Assembly: GCA_032718475.1 (NCBI GenBank)
Contig: JAUCBJ010001196.1
Coordinates: forward strand, 1 to 64,000
Reading direction: 5' to 3'
DNA from: Nemertoderma westbladi
Taxonomy: Eukaryota > Xenacoelomorpha > Nemertodermatida > Nemertodermatidae
Length of the DNA: 64,000 bases
The translations under genes and the position numbers were made by a program. Position 1 is the stretch's first letter. Each line of letters begins with the position of its first letter. This document shows positions 23,377 to 32,815 of the stretch, piece after piece. Below the pieces are notes generated by a model, which was not told the DNA's origin, did not search any database, and saw only the letters and a program-made list of their open reading frames with translations.

Positions 23377-24978
23377 ATGAGTCGAGAAGAGAAGACGACA
23401 CCGCCGCGGACCCCGGGCGACGATCTAACGATCCGTGAGGCCGCGACGCGACGATACGGACCCACGACACCAGTCGATGCTACGTCGATCACGTCGACGC
23501 AGGTTGACGCCACGCCAACGAGCAACCCGGCGAACCAATATGTGGGGGGTCGTCTACAGCGAGAGGACGAGTTTGGAGAGGAGAGAGACGAGTCGACACA
23601 GGGCGGCGGTCGATATGCCGATGTCGCCGGCCAGCCACAGGCCGAGGGCGACGGACGGCCCACCGGAACGGCAACGGTGGGGCCGACGGTACGACGCCGA
23701 ACCCGGAGGGAGAGAGGAGATGTCGACGACGAGGACGTCGGGGTCATCCAGCTCCGACGAGCCTACGCCGCGACCCGGGAGCAGCTGAAAGAGAGCAAGG
23801 AAGGGGCTGAGATAGACCAGGTGAAGTTGAGGAGACGACTAGGTGAGTCGAACAGATACTTTGATTACCTAGTGCGTTCTGGGCAGGAAGAACTGGCCGA
23901 GGAGAGAGCGAGAGGGGTTGCCTTCGAACTGTTTGGGCTATGGGAACGTAGGGGTATGGGGCCTGGTGTAGTGTACATAGGGCCATACTTAGTCAATGCC
24001 AGGGAAGTTAAGTTAGTGGGTTGGGCGGGACCGCACGAGGGCGAATCCGAGGTTAGCTCCGAGGATTCGGCCTCGTCGGTCAGCGAGGACCCCGGAAAGC
24101 GGGGGAAAGTTAGTAGGACGGAGGGGCGGCGGGAGTCCGTCGCTACTGATAAGTCTGCTACATCCTCCGCAAAAGAAAGAAGGGTGCAGGAGATAAATCT
24201 GGCTGCGTATGAATTAAAAACTAGAGAGATATTAGAGAGAACTAGAGAGAAATTAGAGTGGATAATGGGGAGAAGGAAGGAGCAAGAGAGTGAACGCGAA
24301 GAGCGTGAGGCAAGAGAACAGAGCGTGCGGTACACGTACAGTACGTACAGCAACCGTACGGGTGAGGGGGGTAGTAGTACTGCGTTAGGAAATATTGGTA
24401 TTAATAGTACCGTAGTAAATAACCCTAATCCCTTTATTACAGGAAATATTTTACCCGGTAGTAGTAATTTAAGTTTAAATTCAAATAATAATATTAATTC
24501 AAATATTCAGAATAATCAAAATAATTCAAATAATTCGAATAGCAATTTAAATTTTGAAAATAATAATAATTCTAACTTAAATAATTTAAATAATAATCCC
24601 GTTTCAAATTCTAATAATTTAATTGATTTAACAAATAATATTGGGAATGGTGCTATTAATGTGAACGCGTCAGACGTGTATAGCCCGGCAGACGGCGGCC
24701 TGGTAGGCCACGTAGTTAGTAGGCAGGAAGTGGCAGGGTTGCGCCAACCCGACGGCGGCCTGGTAGGCCACGTAGTTGGTAGGCAGGAGGTAGCGGGGTT
24801 GAGCCAACCCGAGGTGGGCCTGGTAGGCCACGCAGTAGTAGAGAGAGAGGCGGGGGTGAATAGACCCAGCCGTAGTAGAGACAGTGTGTCGACTAGAGAG
24901 GGGTGTAGAGACGAAGTAAGAGATATTGAAGTTAGATGTGGCGGGTGGGGGGGGGGCTACGGGCGCCCCACCACATGA
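23377..24978 (+). CDS. Gag N-terminal ORF with Asn-rich and tandem-repeat segments
   Basis: 533 residues from an ATG 51 bp after the LTR. The N-terminal ~200 residues are charged. A Lys/Glu/Arg coiled-coil-like part follows at about 270-320, then an Asn/Ser-rich tract (about residues 335-430) and three 20-residue repeats with GGLVGHVV.RQEVAGL (about 440-500). The frame ends just after a run of ten G at 24947-24956. The following ORF is in the phase that would be reached with a tract whose length is a multiple of three. Probable first part of a Gag polyprotein; no similarity beyond composition is recognised. Confidence 0.6.
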   Translation: MSREEKTTPPRTPGDDLTIREAATRRYGPTTPVDATSITSTQVDATPTSNPANQYVGGRLQREDEFGEERDESTQGGGRYADVAGQPQAEGDGRPTGTATVGPTVRRRTRRERGDVDDEDVGVIQLRRAYAATREQLKESKEGAEIDQVKLRRRLGESNRYFDYLVRSGQEELAEERARGVAFELFGLWERRGMGPGVVYIGPYLVNAREVKLVGWAGPHEGESEVSSEDSASSVSEDPGKRGKVSRTEGRRESVATDKSATSSAKERRVQEINLAAYELKTREILERTREKLEWIMGRRKEQESEREEREAREQSVRYTYSTYSNRTGEGGSSTALGNIGINSTVVNNPNPFITGNILPGSSNLSLNSNNNINSNIQNNQNNSNNSNSNLNFENNNNSNLNNLNNNPVSNSNNLIDLTNNIGNGAINVNASDVYSPADGGLVGHVVSRQEVAGLRQPDGGLVGHVVGRQEVAGLSQPEVGLVGHAVVEREAGVNRPSRSRDSVSTREGCRDEVRDIEVRCGGWGGGYGRPTT

Positions 24979-25270
24979 GATTAGCGGCGAGAGAGGGGGG
25001 GCAGAGAATGCCCCACAAGAGGGGTGTAGAAGTGTAGTAAGAGGTAGTGAAGTTAGAAGTGGCGGGTGGGGGGGGGGGGGGGGGGGCTACGGGCGCCCCA
25101 CCACGGAAGATTAGTGGCGAGAGAAGGGGGGTAGAAAATGTCCGACAAGAGGGACGCAGAAGTGTAGTAAGAGATAGTGAAGTTAGAAGTGGCGGGTGGG
25201 GGGGGGGGGGGGCTACGGGCGCCCCACCACGAGAGATTAGTAGCGAGAGAGGGGGGGCAGGGAGTGTCCC
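24900..25270 (+). repeat. ~122-bp tandem repeats, each with a poly-G tract
   Basis: Three units, each with GAAGTTAGA.GTGGCGGGT, a G run, CTACGGGCGCCCCACCAC and GATTAG.GGCGAGAGA. The G runs are 10 (24947-24956), 19 (25068-25086) and 15 (25198-25212) long. The units are coding in the Gag frame. Confidence 0.85.
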
Positions 25271-26129
25271 ACAGGCGTCGGCGGATAATGCGCGGGCCGA
25301 ATTAGGTAAACCGCAACACCCGGCGATGGAGAATAATAGGGGGATTGCGAGTATCCCCAGCGGCGTGCGATCGAGCAGAGAGAGACAGGTTGACGTCGCG
25401 AGAGGGCGGGCGACGGAACGTCGAGCCCAGTCAGAAGAGAGAAGATTAGTAGAGTTTAATAGAGAGGTCGAAGATAGAAGAAGATTAGCAGAGTTTAACC
25501 GAGAGGTCGAAGAGAGAAGAAAGGAAGATAATAGAAGAGTCGTTGCTAGGAGCAACCGGAGAGCGAGGACGGATAGCGAGCCGTCGATAGTAGAGATGGA
25601 GTTAGGGAGTCAGTGGGGTCGAACTTCGGGAGATTGCCGTCACCCCGGAGAAACGCACCGCACACCAGGAGAGCGGTACAGGACGTACCGGTACGAAGAA
25701 GAGAACAGGAGAGGGGATCGAGGGGAAACTTCCCGACGGGATGTAGCTGCCGATCGAGAGTACGGTAGTCGCGGGGAGATTCGAGATTCGCGAAGAATAA
25801 ACTTCGGTTCGGAAGGGCACATGCAGACTGCAGGACATACTGTAGGCCTTACTGCACATACTATTATAGGCCATGCTGGGAGAGATAGAGTAGGCGATAG
25901 GGTAGCGCGAACGACGGGATTAAACCCGGAAGTCGCGGAGTACATACCGGTAGGTAGGCGAGAGGTAGGTAGGCCTATATCGGTACAGCAGCATGACTAT
26001 AATACACAGGGACATAACATATATCCAGGGGAGGGGAGAGTTATTGTAGATAGATGTATGGGCCCCAATATATTAACATCAACCCCAGTACCAAACATAC
26101 CGGTGGGGGGGGGGGGGGGGACAGGGTGA
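25047..26129 (+). CDS. Gag middle ORF (Arg/Glu-rich)
   Basis: 360 residues as an open frame running through the third 122-bp unit and ending at a fourth G run (26105-26120, 16 long). It is very rich in Arg and Glu, with EFNREVE.RR repeats (about residues 135-165), suggesting a coiled coil or nucleic-acid binding. It has no independent start context and is best read as a continuation of the Gag ORF upstream. The ORF after it is in the next phase. Confidence 0.55.
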   Translation: MKLEVAGGGGGGGATGAPPRKISGERRGVENVRQEGRRSVVRDSEVRSGGWGGGGATGAPPREISSERGGAGSVPQASADNARAELGKPQHPAMENNRGIASIPSGVRSSRERQVDVARGRATERRAQSEERRLVEFNREVEDRRRLAEFNREVEERRKEDNRRVVARSNRRARTDSEPSIVEMELGSQWGRTSGDCRHPGETHRTPGERYRTYRYEEENRRGDRGETSRRDVAADREYGSRGEIRDSRRINFGSEGHMQTAGHTVGLTAHTIIGHAGRDRVGDRVARTTGLNPEVAEYIPVGRREVGRPISVQQHDYNTQGHNIYPGEGRVIVDRCMGPNILTSTPVPNIPVGGGGGTG

Positions 26130-28557
26130 CATTCCCCCATCACAATATCAACAATATACCCCAATAGGAGCGAGAACATCGAACCCCTTGGACGAGAACA
26201 GATTGTGCGACACGGAAATATGGAGGGGGCCGTTACCCCCAATGATATATCCGACGCAACAAATAAAGTCAACAACAGATAGGACGAACGGACCGCACCC
26301 AATAGGAGAATCTGTACAACATCCATCGAACCCATTGGAAGCGCAAGCGATGGGAATGGCCACATTAATCGATGCATTAAAGACCAGGATCGAGTTACCA
26401 CCAGTGGAGCCATTTAAATTCGATGGAAGTAGGCCGGAAGAATACCTGCAGTTTCGGCGCATGTACAGCAACGAGATATTAAGTAAGAACTTGACGCAGG
26501 CGGAGTGCCTAAAATATCTGCAAGTATATACAGGAGGCCCAGCATACGACATCGTGAGGCAATACCAGGGCATCGAGGGCGGCTTCACGACAGCATGGCG
26601 GGCGTTAGATAGGGAGTACGGGCACCCAGCCAAGATCATCCGGCAAACCCTGAGAGGCATAACATCGGATGGCCTACAGGATAATCCCGTTAGCATAAAG
26701 ACCTTTGCGAATAAGGTCGAGAAGGCGTTAATCGTACTGAAGACGCTAGACGCACCATACGAACTCAACGCGTCTAACAACATCACCACGATAGCGCAGG
26801 CACTGCCGATCTGGCTGCGGAGAAAGTGGAGGAAGATCGCCTTCTCCACTCGAGAGAAGAAAGGTGCGGAACCGGGCCTAGAAGAAATGTCGAGCTTCCT
26901 AAACTATGAAGCCGAATTAATTACAGACCCAGTCTATAGTGAGGATAGTTTGGGGAAGGCACCAAAGACCGAATACAACAGGCCTGGACCCGAACATAAT
27001 CCGACAGATCCATTCTCGAGAGTAGGACAGTCGCTACCACATGCGGCCACACAGGGGGCTGCTAGCCCACAGTTAGCTGGGAGTAGGGCCACACCGTGGC
27101 AGGGACAGAAAGAAAATAACACCATAAATAAACACAATCCCAATATACCCAGTAGGCCGAGTACAGACAACCAAAACACTAAATCGGTACATATAAACCT
27201 ACGCGCGATACGTGAGGGACTATACAGGGAACGCTATAATCCAGGATTCGAATGTCAATTACACCGGGACGGAACCCATAAGACCAGGAGTTGTAAGCAC
27301 TGGCAAGCGTTGCCCAAACAAGATCGTGTAGCCTACACAGACGCAAACGGACTATGTCATCGATGTGTGGTAGAAGGACACAGATCCGGAGAGTGTAGAG
27401 AAACAGCAGCAAGAGAGGAGGAGACTGGAGGCCAAACAGCAGCTACAAGCACTACAGAAGAGGAGAAGAAGAGAAAAGTACTACTCGGGGTAGTACCAGT
27501 GAAGATATCAGGAGAGGGCGGTCGATCAGTAACGACATTAATGCTGGTCGACAGCGGAGCAGCCTTCACGCTGGTGGAGAACTGGGTGGCCGAAGAGATA
27601 GGGCTAAAGACGAGGCCGAACAGAATGGCGGTAACTACCGTCTCGAGTAAAGATGAGGTCCTGGAGACGAGGACGGGGCGGTGCAGGATAGCAGCGATTG
27701 CACCGGGATGCGACTATGGGGCGACGATCGACCCCATCCACGTCATAGAATCGATAAACATCAACGCCAGGCGACCAACCAACATTGAGGTCGAGCAGTA
27801 TAGATTCCTGGACGGTATCGATTTCTCAATACCAAAGGTGGACGTTAGGAAGGTGTCCATTATAGTAGGAATGGACTGCCCGACGGCCCATGAGAGGATG
27901 AAGACGGTCTTCGGCGAAGACAGGCAGCGGGACCCGACGGCGATCCTCACGCCGTTCGGATGGACGCTTAGCGGCCCAGTTAAAATCAACATCCCATGCA
28001 GTGTGACAGAGACATCTGGGTGCATGATACCAGGCACCGAAGACGCAGAGGAAGTAGAGGAGAAACGAGAGATAGTAGAGCCAGATAGGGAGGTGACAGT
28101 AAGAAAGTGGGCAGAGGAGAGTAGGTTTCCCAGCAAGCATCGGTATGGAGATGGAGCGGAGCGGACGGCGAGGTGTCCGGAGGACAACACTCCGGGGGAG
28201 TGTCCAGAGGAGTGTCCGGAAGAGACGCAGGTCCGGTTTGGAGGCATACCGACAAGGGGGAAGTCGAGAAGGAAGGCAGGATGGAAAGGGATAGGACTAC
28301 TATTGTACCTTCTGTTCTGCCTGTTCTTTCACTTTCTATTCATTCTGCCGGCGGGAGACAACAAGGAGAGAGGTGGCATTTTGATGCCAGGAGATGAGCT
28401 AGTTAAGAAGGCGGCGGAGAGACCCGATTTCAGGGTGGCAGAAGAGGGAGAACCAATTCCTGGTGAGATGGAATTGGCGAAGAGAGTGCGGCGAATCCTA
28501 CAGGACCTACAAGAGCAGCAGTGGGAGAGTGCCTGTTGGAAGAATCGCCCTAGTTAA
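26113..28557 (+). CDS. Gag capsid/zinc-knuckle and aspartic protease ORF
   Basis: The frame is open from the 16-G tract through 28557 (about 789 residues counted from 26188). Its first part has EPFKFDGSRPEEYLQF and AWRALDREYGHP, typical of the BEL/Pao gag domain (DUF1759). A knuckle region follows: CQLHRDGTHKTRSC and LCHRCVVEGHRSGEC. LMLVDSGAAFTLV supplies the Asp-Ser-Gly of a retroviral-type protease. After an acidic linker there is one strongly hydrophobic segment (28288-28355, LLLYLLFCLFFHFLFIL) and a charged tail. No ATG occurs at the beginning of the frame, which supports expression as part of a polyprotein. Confidence 0.8.
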   Translation, partial: GGGQGDIPPSQYQQYTPIGARTSNPLDENRLCDTEIWRGPLPPMIYPTQQIKSTTDRTNGPHPIGESVQHPSNPLEAQAMGMATLIDALKTRIELPPVEPFKFDGSRPEEYLQFRRMYSNEILSKNLTQAECLKYLQVYTGGPAYDIVRQYQGIEGGFTTAWRALDREYGHPAKIIRQTLRGITSDGLQDNPVSIKTFANKVEKALIVLKTLDAPYELNASNNITTIAQALPIWLRRKWRKIAFSTREKKGAEPGLEEMSSFLNYEAELITDPVYSEDSLGKAPKTEYNRPGPEHNPTDPFSRVGQSLPHAATQGAASPQLAGSRATPWQGQKENNTINKHNPNIPSRPSTDNQNTKSVHINLRAIREGLYRERYNPGFECQLHRDGTHKTRSCKHWQALPKQDRVAYTDANGLCHRCVVEGHRSGECRETAAREEETGGQTAATSTTEEEKKRKVLLGVVPVKISGEGGRSVTTLMLVDSGAAFTLVENWVAEEIGLKTRPNRMAVTTVSSKDEVLETRTGRCRIAAIAPGCDYGATIDPIHVIESININARRPTNIEVEQYRFLDGIDFSIPKVDVRKVSIIVGMDCPTAHERMKTVFGEDRQRDPTAILTPFGWTLSGPVKINIPCSVTETSGCMIPGTEDAEEVEEKREIVEPDREVTVRKWAEESRFPSKHRYGDGAERTARCPEDNTPGECPEECPEETQVRFGGIPTRGKSRRKAGWKGIGLLLYLLFCLFFHFLFILPAGDNKERGGILMPGDELVKKAAERPDFRVAEEGEPIPGEMELAKRVRRILQDLQEQQWESACWKNRPS

Positions 28558-29835
28558 GAGGTTTAGTCGTCCAATATTTTGGACTGAGGGGGGTGGGAAT
28601 GAGGGCGAGACGCCCTTCCCACAAAATATAATTATTTAATTTAAATAAATATTAATAAATAATTAAATAATTAAAATAATAGTTAGTAGAAGTAAGAAGT
28701 AGTTAGAAGATAGGAGAGTAGAGTTAGAAGGCGGCGGGGCAAGGGAGTGTGGCATATTGTCATGCCACGAGTAGTAGTAGTGGGGTTGTGGGCACCGTAA
28801 GCGCCACGTAGAAGGAGAGTAGGTTAGAAGGCGGCGGGGTAAGGGAGTGTGGCATATTGTCATGCCACGAGTAGTAGTAGGGAGGTTGTGGGCACCGGAA
28901 GCGCCACGTACAAAGTAGTAGCAGAGAGTGGTTGTGGGCACCGCAAGCGCCACGTAGAAAGTAGTAGCAGAGGGTGGTTGTGGGCACCGCAAGCGCCACG
29001 TATAGAGTAGAAAGGGGTAGACCAAGTATAGTTAGAGTTAGTAGAGAGTTAGAGGGTTTTAGTTAAAGTAGTAGTAGAGTGGTTGTGGGCACCGTTAGCG
29101 CCACGTAGATGGAGGTAGAGTTAGTAAGAGGGTACGTAGTACCGGTTGTGGTTGTGGGCACCGTTAGCGCCACGTAGATAAAGGTAGAGTTAGTAAGAGG
29201 GTTTTAGTTAGAAGTAGTAGTAGAATGGTTGTGGGCACCACAAGCGCCACGTAGATGGAGGATTTTAGTCAGAGTTAGAAAAGAGTTAGTAGACTTAGCA
29301 GAAAGTTAGAGAGTTCTAGTTAGAGTTAGTAGAAAGTTAGCTAAAAGTAGTAAGAGTTAGCAGAGAGTAGAGTTAGTAGTTAGTAGAGTTAGGAGTTAGT
29401 TAGAGTTAGAGAAGTTAGATAGTTAGCAAGTTAGACCTTAGATAAGGTAGATAGTATGATAGCACGGGGGTAGCATTAGAGGTCAGGGCCTTAAAGAGTG
29501 ACAGGGAGTAGAGAGGAGATAGTGAAAGGAACTGTTGGCGAGAGAGAAGAGTGCGATTCAGGTGTGGGGAGAGGGTAAGAGTGAGTTGAGTCAGAGAGCG
29601 GAGTTAGAGTGGTGAGAGTGTTGGGGAAACAAAAATTGTGTGAGAGAAGCGCACGATCGGCCCGACACGAGACACCAGAGGGTAGTGACATCATACCCAT
29701 AGGGAGCGGCCTGGAAAGCCGACTCCAAGAAAATAACTCCACCCCACACCCGATAATAGGTCGAGTTCCAGCGGAATTGAAGCGCACTTAGTGGTTGATG
29801 CTATCTTCTCACCGGGAAGATAGCATGGGGGGGAG
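28558..29835 (+). repeat. Non-coding tandem-repeat tail of the young LTR element
   Basis: No ORF. Seven copies of a ~26-bp unit GGTTGTGGGCACCG.AAGCGC-type (near 28783, 28886, 28931, 28977, 29080, 29148 and 29227), each able to form a short stem. A ~100-bp direct duplication (28728-28790 and 28828-28890) contains the perfect hairpin GTGGCATATTGTCATGCCAC. The rest is GTTAGTAGA-rich. It occupies the place where pol would be. Confidence 0.75.
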
Positions 29836-30395
29836 TGTTAGCGAATCAATTCCGCCTCACCAAACCCCATAAAGTGAGCCATAAAGCAATATTGGGAGCA
29901 CGAGGTTGATTACCAATATCAACCTCGTGCCACCCCAATAAAGTGGGAAGGGAAGGAGAAACACACAATAGGGGTCAGGGGCCAAACCCCTAACCGAGAG
30001 AGAACACAGGGAGTGAAGGGAAACACTCCAAAGGGTGCCAACAGGGATATTAGCCAATGGGGGGAAGGCATCGGCTAGGTAATGTAATACGGCCAAACCG
30101 TGCAATATATATTACCAGTTGACTGCATCAGTTATCTCAGTTATCAGTTAGTCAGTTCAGTTAGGATGGAGCGGCAACATCTATTACCGTCCACTACAGC
30201 CACCACATCATTCAATCAGTGTTTACCGGTATATCAGTTATCATCAGTTTAACCGTGCTTGCATTACTCATTTTATTATACTTATACTTATGAACTCCAG
30301 AACTCTCAACTTAACTGACCCTTTTCATACACACGGCGGGGACGCGTAAATAGACAAACCCAACGGATAAATCGGGATCCGTAGATCCCGTCACA
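29836..30395 (+). repeat. 3' LTR of the young element
   Basis: 560 bp, same ends as the 5' LTR, preceded by the polypurine tract at about 29827-29835. Confidence 0.92.
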
Positions 30396-30400
30396 GTTTT
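30396..30400. repeat. 5-bp target site duplication GTTTT, right copy
   Basis: Matches 22761-22765. Polinton ATPase sequence resumes after it. Confidence 0.85.
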
Positions 30401-30614
30401 AAATTTTGTGAAGTAGATGTTATCCGGGCAGACCAAATTTTTAGTAGATTCCTATCTAGATGCGACTATTGAGACATTTTCGCATTTCTTAATTGATTTA
30501 CGACAGGAAATACCCGAACATTTAAGATTTAGATCGGATATATTTCGTAATCATAATTGTTACATTAAAAATTACATTGACTATAAACGTAGCGATAATA
30601 ATAATAATAATTAA
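30401..30614 (+). pseudogene. Polinton packaging ATPase, 3' part
   Basis: The open frame at 30417-30614 (QTKFLVDSYLDAT...FSHFLIDLRQEIPEHLRFRSDIF) is the C-terminal end of the packaging ATPase. It continues from the portion before the LTR element. The frame just after the TSD is not the same as the downstream frame, so a small indel was probably present as well. A short (AAT)n run follows the stop. Confidence 0.75.
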
Positions 30615-30653
30615 TATTCATATTTTGTAAAAATTTTCAAAAATGTTGCAACA

Positions 30654-31037
30654 ATGAATAGACTTGTGCAGAAATATCGTAACGAATTGGAATTTCTATG
30701 CAGCGCTACCCCTCAACAAAGAACTTATTATATTAACCATACCGCGAGTAACAAATTAATACGCCTCATTGTAAATACTGCATTAAATGTTCTAAAAGGT
30801 AACGTACAGTTGACCCCCATTCATTTAGAAATATTCGTCGTTATAAAAAGGTATTAAAATCACTCAACCGCAAAACAAAAAATATATCAAGTTACAGAAA
30901 AAAGTTCACCAATCAATCTGGTGGTATACTTCCGTTTCTAATACCCCTACTCGGCATTGGTGCAAAACTCGCCGCTGGGGCTGGTGCCGCCGCCGCTGGG
31001 GCGGCTATTGCGAAAAGAATTAACTGTGGACGGTAAT
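30654..31037 (+). pseudogene. Small Polinton protein with hydrophobic Gly/Ala tail
   Basis: The frame at 30654-30857 includes ALNVLKGNVQLTP, a motif seen in a short basic protein that often accompanies the Polinton ATPase and integrase. After a one-base frame change near 30830 the sequence goes on as a Lys/Arg-rich part, then GGILPFLIPLLGIGAKLAAG and an alanine-rich end. The hydrophobic end suggests membrane or virion association, as proposed for adenovirus-like minor proteins; this is inference. Followed by (TAA)n at 31034-31056. Confidence 0.65.
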
Positions 31038-31053
31038 AATAATAATAATAATA

Positions 31054-31458
31054 ATGGTTAAAATGGGAGTAACATTTAGAAAATTATATTTAGTATCGAG
31101 TAAACCATTAGCTACTGATTTAAAACCTCAAGATATACCTAGAGTAAAATACAAAAAGAAAAAGAAAATCATCATCTTCAAAGAAAATAAAAAAATTTCA
31201 GCTGTTTTTACGGTGATGCCCTTTATAAGAGATTTGAATATACATATTACTTGTGGTTGTCGAAAAGATGCCTCGCAAGATGAGACCGATTTTAAAACGG
31301 AGCTTAGACAAAAAACTGTTAAGAATTTATTCAGATCCTTCATCACCTGCGGGTTTTGCAAGTATTGCAAAATTAGCAAAAGCGGCAAACATCAAACCAT
31401 CTCAAGCCCAGAAATGGTTAAGCAGACAAAAGACATAAACCCTTCACGCACCACATAG
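31054..31458 (+). CDS. Small basic ORF overlapping the integrase start
   Basis: 134 residues, N-terminal half very basic (VKYKKKKKIIIFKENKK). From about 31253 it overlaps the integrase in another phase, so only the first ~65 residues may be meaningful. No domain recognised. It follows the (TAA)n run and is on the same strand as the Polinton genes. It could be chance. Confidence 0.3.
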   Translation: MVKMGVTFRKLYLVSSKPLATDLKPQDIPRVKYKKKKKIIIFKENKKISAVFTVMPFIRDLNIHITCGCRKDASQDETDFKTELRQKTVKNLFRSFITCGFCKYCKISKSGKHQTISSPEMVKQTKDINPSRTT

Positions 31459-32194
31459 ACATCATTATCCAACATCTAAAATATTTATGGGAGAGTTAAA
31501 AGATATATATATGATAGATCTGGTGGACATGCAGCAATATAAATCTCAAAATAATAATTATAACTATATATTAACATGTATTGATGCCTTTAGTCGGCTT
31601 GCTTTCGCCTCCGGTATGAAAACAAAAACAGGTATTGAAATTATTAGTATATTGCAACAAATATTCCAGAACGGTAAATCAAACAGAATAGCGACTGATC
31701 AAGGATCTGAGTTTCTAAATAAATCTGTGAGGATATATTTAGATACTATTGGTGTACGGTATTACGTAATGTACTCTGTGAATAAGGCGGCTATAGTCGA
31801 GAGATTCAATAGAAAATTAAAAACAAAAATGTTCAAAATTTTCACACAACGTGGGAATAATGTTTGAGTAAAAATTTAACCAAAGCTTATTTTCGCTTAT
31901 AATAGGTCATTTCATAGAACTATACAAATGACACCCATTGAAGTTAATAAATTTAATGAAACTGAATTAATTAATAGATTATATGGGAAATATAGACAGA
32001 TTAATCACAAGAAAATAAAATTTAAAGTAGGTGATACAGTACAATTATCTATTGCTCATACTGCTTTTGCTAAAGGCTATCGAGAACAATGGACTCGTGA
32101 ATTATTTATTATTCATTGGGTCAGATTGGATAGAGTACCGGCGGTAATATTTGATATTAACCCTATTAAACACGGGGGGGGGGGATCAATATGA
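31253..32194 (+). pseudogene. Polinton integrase, broken only by in-frame stops
   Basis: One phase from 31253 to 32168 covers the whole gene. LRIYSDPSSPAGFASIAKL is the Polinton N-terminal helix-turn-helix-like part. YMIDLVDMQ, IATDQGSEF and AAIVERFNR carry the catalytic D, D and E (33 residues between the last two). VGDTVQLSIAHTAFAKGY...WTRELF is the SH3-like C-terminal domain. Three stops interrupt it: TAA at 31436-31438, TGA at 31865-31867 and TAA about 12 bp later; there is no frameshift. The last residues run into the TTAA of the second MITE at 32157. Confidence 0.88.
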
Positions 32195-32815
32195 CATTTT
32201 GCGTGGTTTTTTTATTATAATTCTGACACCAACGCAGTTGGGAATCTGAAATTTTATGACTTTTCCTAAAAATCTATTGTCTTCCTAGTAGTGAAAACTA
32301 TTTTCAAAAATATTGGGTAGTTTTCGAGTTATAGCACCATTTTTTAACCCTACTTTTGTAACATGTTTATTTTTGATTTACACCGGTTTTTTGGTGTTAG
32401 CAATTGGATGGAATTCATATAAATTGATTTCGAAATTTCAAACTTGTTTTTTTCGGCGGGTACCAAATTTTGGTACCAGCACCAAATTTTGAAATATGTC
32501 AATTTTGTAAATTGATTGTTTCAAACTTCTTTTTTACGCAATTGGGGTTTTTTGGGGTTCTGGTTTCGATGGAATATATACGAGTTGCACCAAGCGTATC
32601 AAACTTGTATTTTTCGGTGCTGTGTGCAAATTTTGGTGCAAGCACGAAATTTTGAAAATCCATTCAATAGATAAAATTGCTTGTGACAATTTATTTCTTG
32701 TGTTTTAGAGGTTTATGGCTGTTCTGAATTTAATGGAATATATAATTATCGAACTAGACATATTAAACTTGTATTTTTCGGAAGTGGGTGCAAAATGTGG
32801 TGCTAGCACCTGTGT
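32157..32815. mobile_element. piggyBac-type MITE, copy 2 (inverted, truncated)
   Basis: Starts TTAACCCTATTAAACACGGGG at 32157 and is the reverse complement of the right part of copy 1 (about 20980-21682), including the TGGTGCTATAACTCGAAAA block and the tandem units. The homology ends at about 32815, where unrelated sequence begins; no second TTAA end is present. Confidence 0.75.

Larger units (their letters stand above)
22766..30395 (+). mobile_element. Young non-autonomous BEL/Pao-type LTR element
   Basis: 7,630 bp with two 560-bp LTRs (22766-23325 and 29836-30395) differing at four positions by eye, TG...CA ends, the polypurine tract GGGGGGGAG just before the 3' LTR, and a 5-bp TSD. The interior encodes only Gag and protease-type sequence (23377-28557) and then 1.3 kb of repeats; no RT, RNase H or integrase is present. 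Mobilisation would need another element's enzymes. Confidence 0.9.
19483..32194 (+). mobile_element. Polinton/Maverick remnant, interrupted three times
   Basis: All pieces are on the plus strand: an unknown ORF, a RING-like ORF, an FtsK/HerA-type packaging ATPase, a small basic protein with a hydrophobic Gly/Ala tail, and a retroviral-type integrase. This combination is known from Polintons and the related adintoviruses. Insertions at 20118-21682, 22766-30395 and 32157 onward cut it up. DNA polymerase B, protease, capsid genes and terminal repeats are absent from the window. Confidence 0.8.

Noticed and set aside
23241-24353. Long minus-strand ORFs opposite the gag region (23241-23747, 23865-24353)
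   Set aside because: Shadow frames of a G/A-rich coding strand; no domain and they cross LTR or repeat boundaries.
25997-28255. Minus-strand ORFs opposite the Gag-protease frame
   Set aside because: The plus strand has the zinc knuckle and protease motifs; the minus frames have none.
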